From NCBI GenBank assembly GCA_964036045.1, contig OZ038382.1, positions 73,394,687 to 73,458,686 on the forward strand: a stretch of 64,000 nt of DNA, given 5' to 3'. Below the pieces are notes generated by a model. It made no database searches. It saw only the letters and a program-made list of their open reading frames with translations, and was not told the DNA's origin. The position numbers were made by a program, and so were the translations under genes. Shown piece by piece: positions 63,420 to 64,000 of the stretch. Position 1 is the stretch's first letter, and each line of letters opens with the position of its first letter. This DNA is from Eutreptiella sp. 'Long Island Sound 2002'. Taxonomy: Eukaryota > Euglenozoa > Euglenophyceae > Eutreptiales > Eutreptiaceae.

Positions 63420-64000
63420 AACAACGTTCTGCGCGTCCTACATGATGTCCCCCATGCTGTCCCTGGGGCCGCACAGTGCGTCGCGGGCGTCGGGCGCGTC
63501 GTGCGCGTCTCTGCACAATAAATGTGACAAAAAAGTGCCGCAAATATATATTTGTGTATGTACATTGCTCCGCCACTCCCCAAGGGGAAGCTGCCCCAGC
63601 TACCAAGGCCTCGCGAGACCAATCACAAGTCCACGCGTCCAGCACGAACTCGTGGAGCGCTGGGTTCCCTTACCTCCTTACCTCCCTTTACCTTTCCTTC
63701 TCTCCTCCCATTCCTCCTCCCCCCGCTGCCGCTGCCGCCCGCCGTCCCCCTCTTGGGCCCGCTGCCCCAACGCCGGCCTTCCCCGCCACAGCATGCACTG
63801 CCTCCCAGCCAACCACCGCACCACTCAGCCCCACCCCCCCCACGAGGGCCGGCCTTCCTCGCTGGGGGGATGCGCACAACAGGGGGTTGTTGATGGTGGA
63901 GAAGGGTTGTTATGCGGCTTGGGCCCCCAACCAGGCAGGGCCTCACAGCGCGGCAGCCACCTGCTCCACAATGCACACTGCAGCGGGTACCAGCACACCG
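63420..64000. other. No feature recognised
   Basis: Presumed upstream region of the piggyBac gene, then Pro/Ala-type GC-rich sequence without a domain match. Confidence 0.3.

Overview
This is a eukaryotic window, dominated by mobile elements. Evidence: GT-AG introns, a piggyBac transposase, a pogo/Jerky-type transposase, a Josephin domain, reverse transcriptases and a long foldback element. No bacterial operon or rRNA is present, and one Pol III-type tRNA-like sequence is seen. The most telling clue is the genetic code. At least 24 in-frame TAA or TAG codons lie inside reading frames whose homology continues on both sides, several at positions where homologues have glutamine, while open frames mostly end at TGA. 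I infer UAA/UAG = Gln. Among nuclear genomes this fits ulvophycean green algae (Cladophorales, Dasycladales, Trentepohliales) better than ciliates or diplomonads, but the species cannot be fixed from sequence alone.

Layout. The core is a gene I could not match to a named family, here called OZC (oxygenase, zinc finger, coiled coil; my label). Exon 1 encodes an N-terminal domain, a 2-oxoglutarate/Fe(II) oxygenase-like fold (HxD...H...R), a Cys-rich finger and a C-terminal domain ending in C-x-C/CQQ. Exon 2 encodes a small domain with a WY motif, a basic stretch and a coiled coil. Copies: H (9.25-5.9 kb, minus), A (19.3-14.2, minus), B (26.9-24.3, minus), C (35.2-31.6, minus), E (42.8-40.3, minus), D (43.1-46.6, plus) and the 5' part of F (50.8-49.5, minus). 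The intron sits at the same place in six copies, and each is packed with short palindromic words private to that copy. The same word usually recurs around that copy's neighbouring genes.

Downstream of OZC, on the same strand, come TET/JBP-like oxygenases (2.3-2.7, 13.4-14.0 and 39.7-40.3 kb) and large transposase-like genes. Families 1 and 2 share D...D(x2-3)HG...R..N...E.RH..K motifs and look like one undescribed superfamily with hAT/KDZ-like logic. Family 1 copies: 12.35-13.2, 16.0-16.9, 21.7-23.4 and 47.5-49.1 kb. Family 2 copies: 19.9-21.5 and 37.6-39.3 kb. Family 3 (4.7-5.8 and 57.9-58.9 kb) is separate.

Other regions: 0.1-2.0 kb tandem repeats; 2.68-5.91 kb a nested element with terminal inverted repeats; 10.65-12.34 kb a reverse transcriptase fused to a broken family 1 gene; 26.93-31.12 kb a foldback element with about 0.6 kb inverted ends and a microsatellite core; 52.0-52.5 kb a hairpin element and a tRNA-like sequence; 53.3-53.7 kb a (GTGTT)n block; 53.7-55.7 kb a Josephin-type protease gene split by an insert; 56.0-57.7 kb a pogo/Jerky transposase; 60.0-61.4 kb a long reverse transcriptase; 61.7-63.4 kb a piggyBac transposase. 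Many copies carry frameshifts, often at G/C homopolymers, so decay and assembly error cannot be fully separated.

Working model (inference): these are large modular DNA transposons carrying a transposase, DNA-modification-like dioxygenases and an accessory coiled-coil protein, with self-specific palindromic binding-site arrays placed in introns and between genes.
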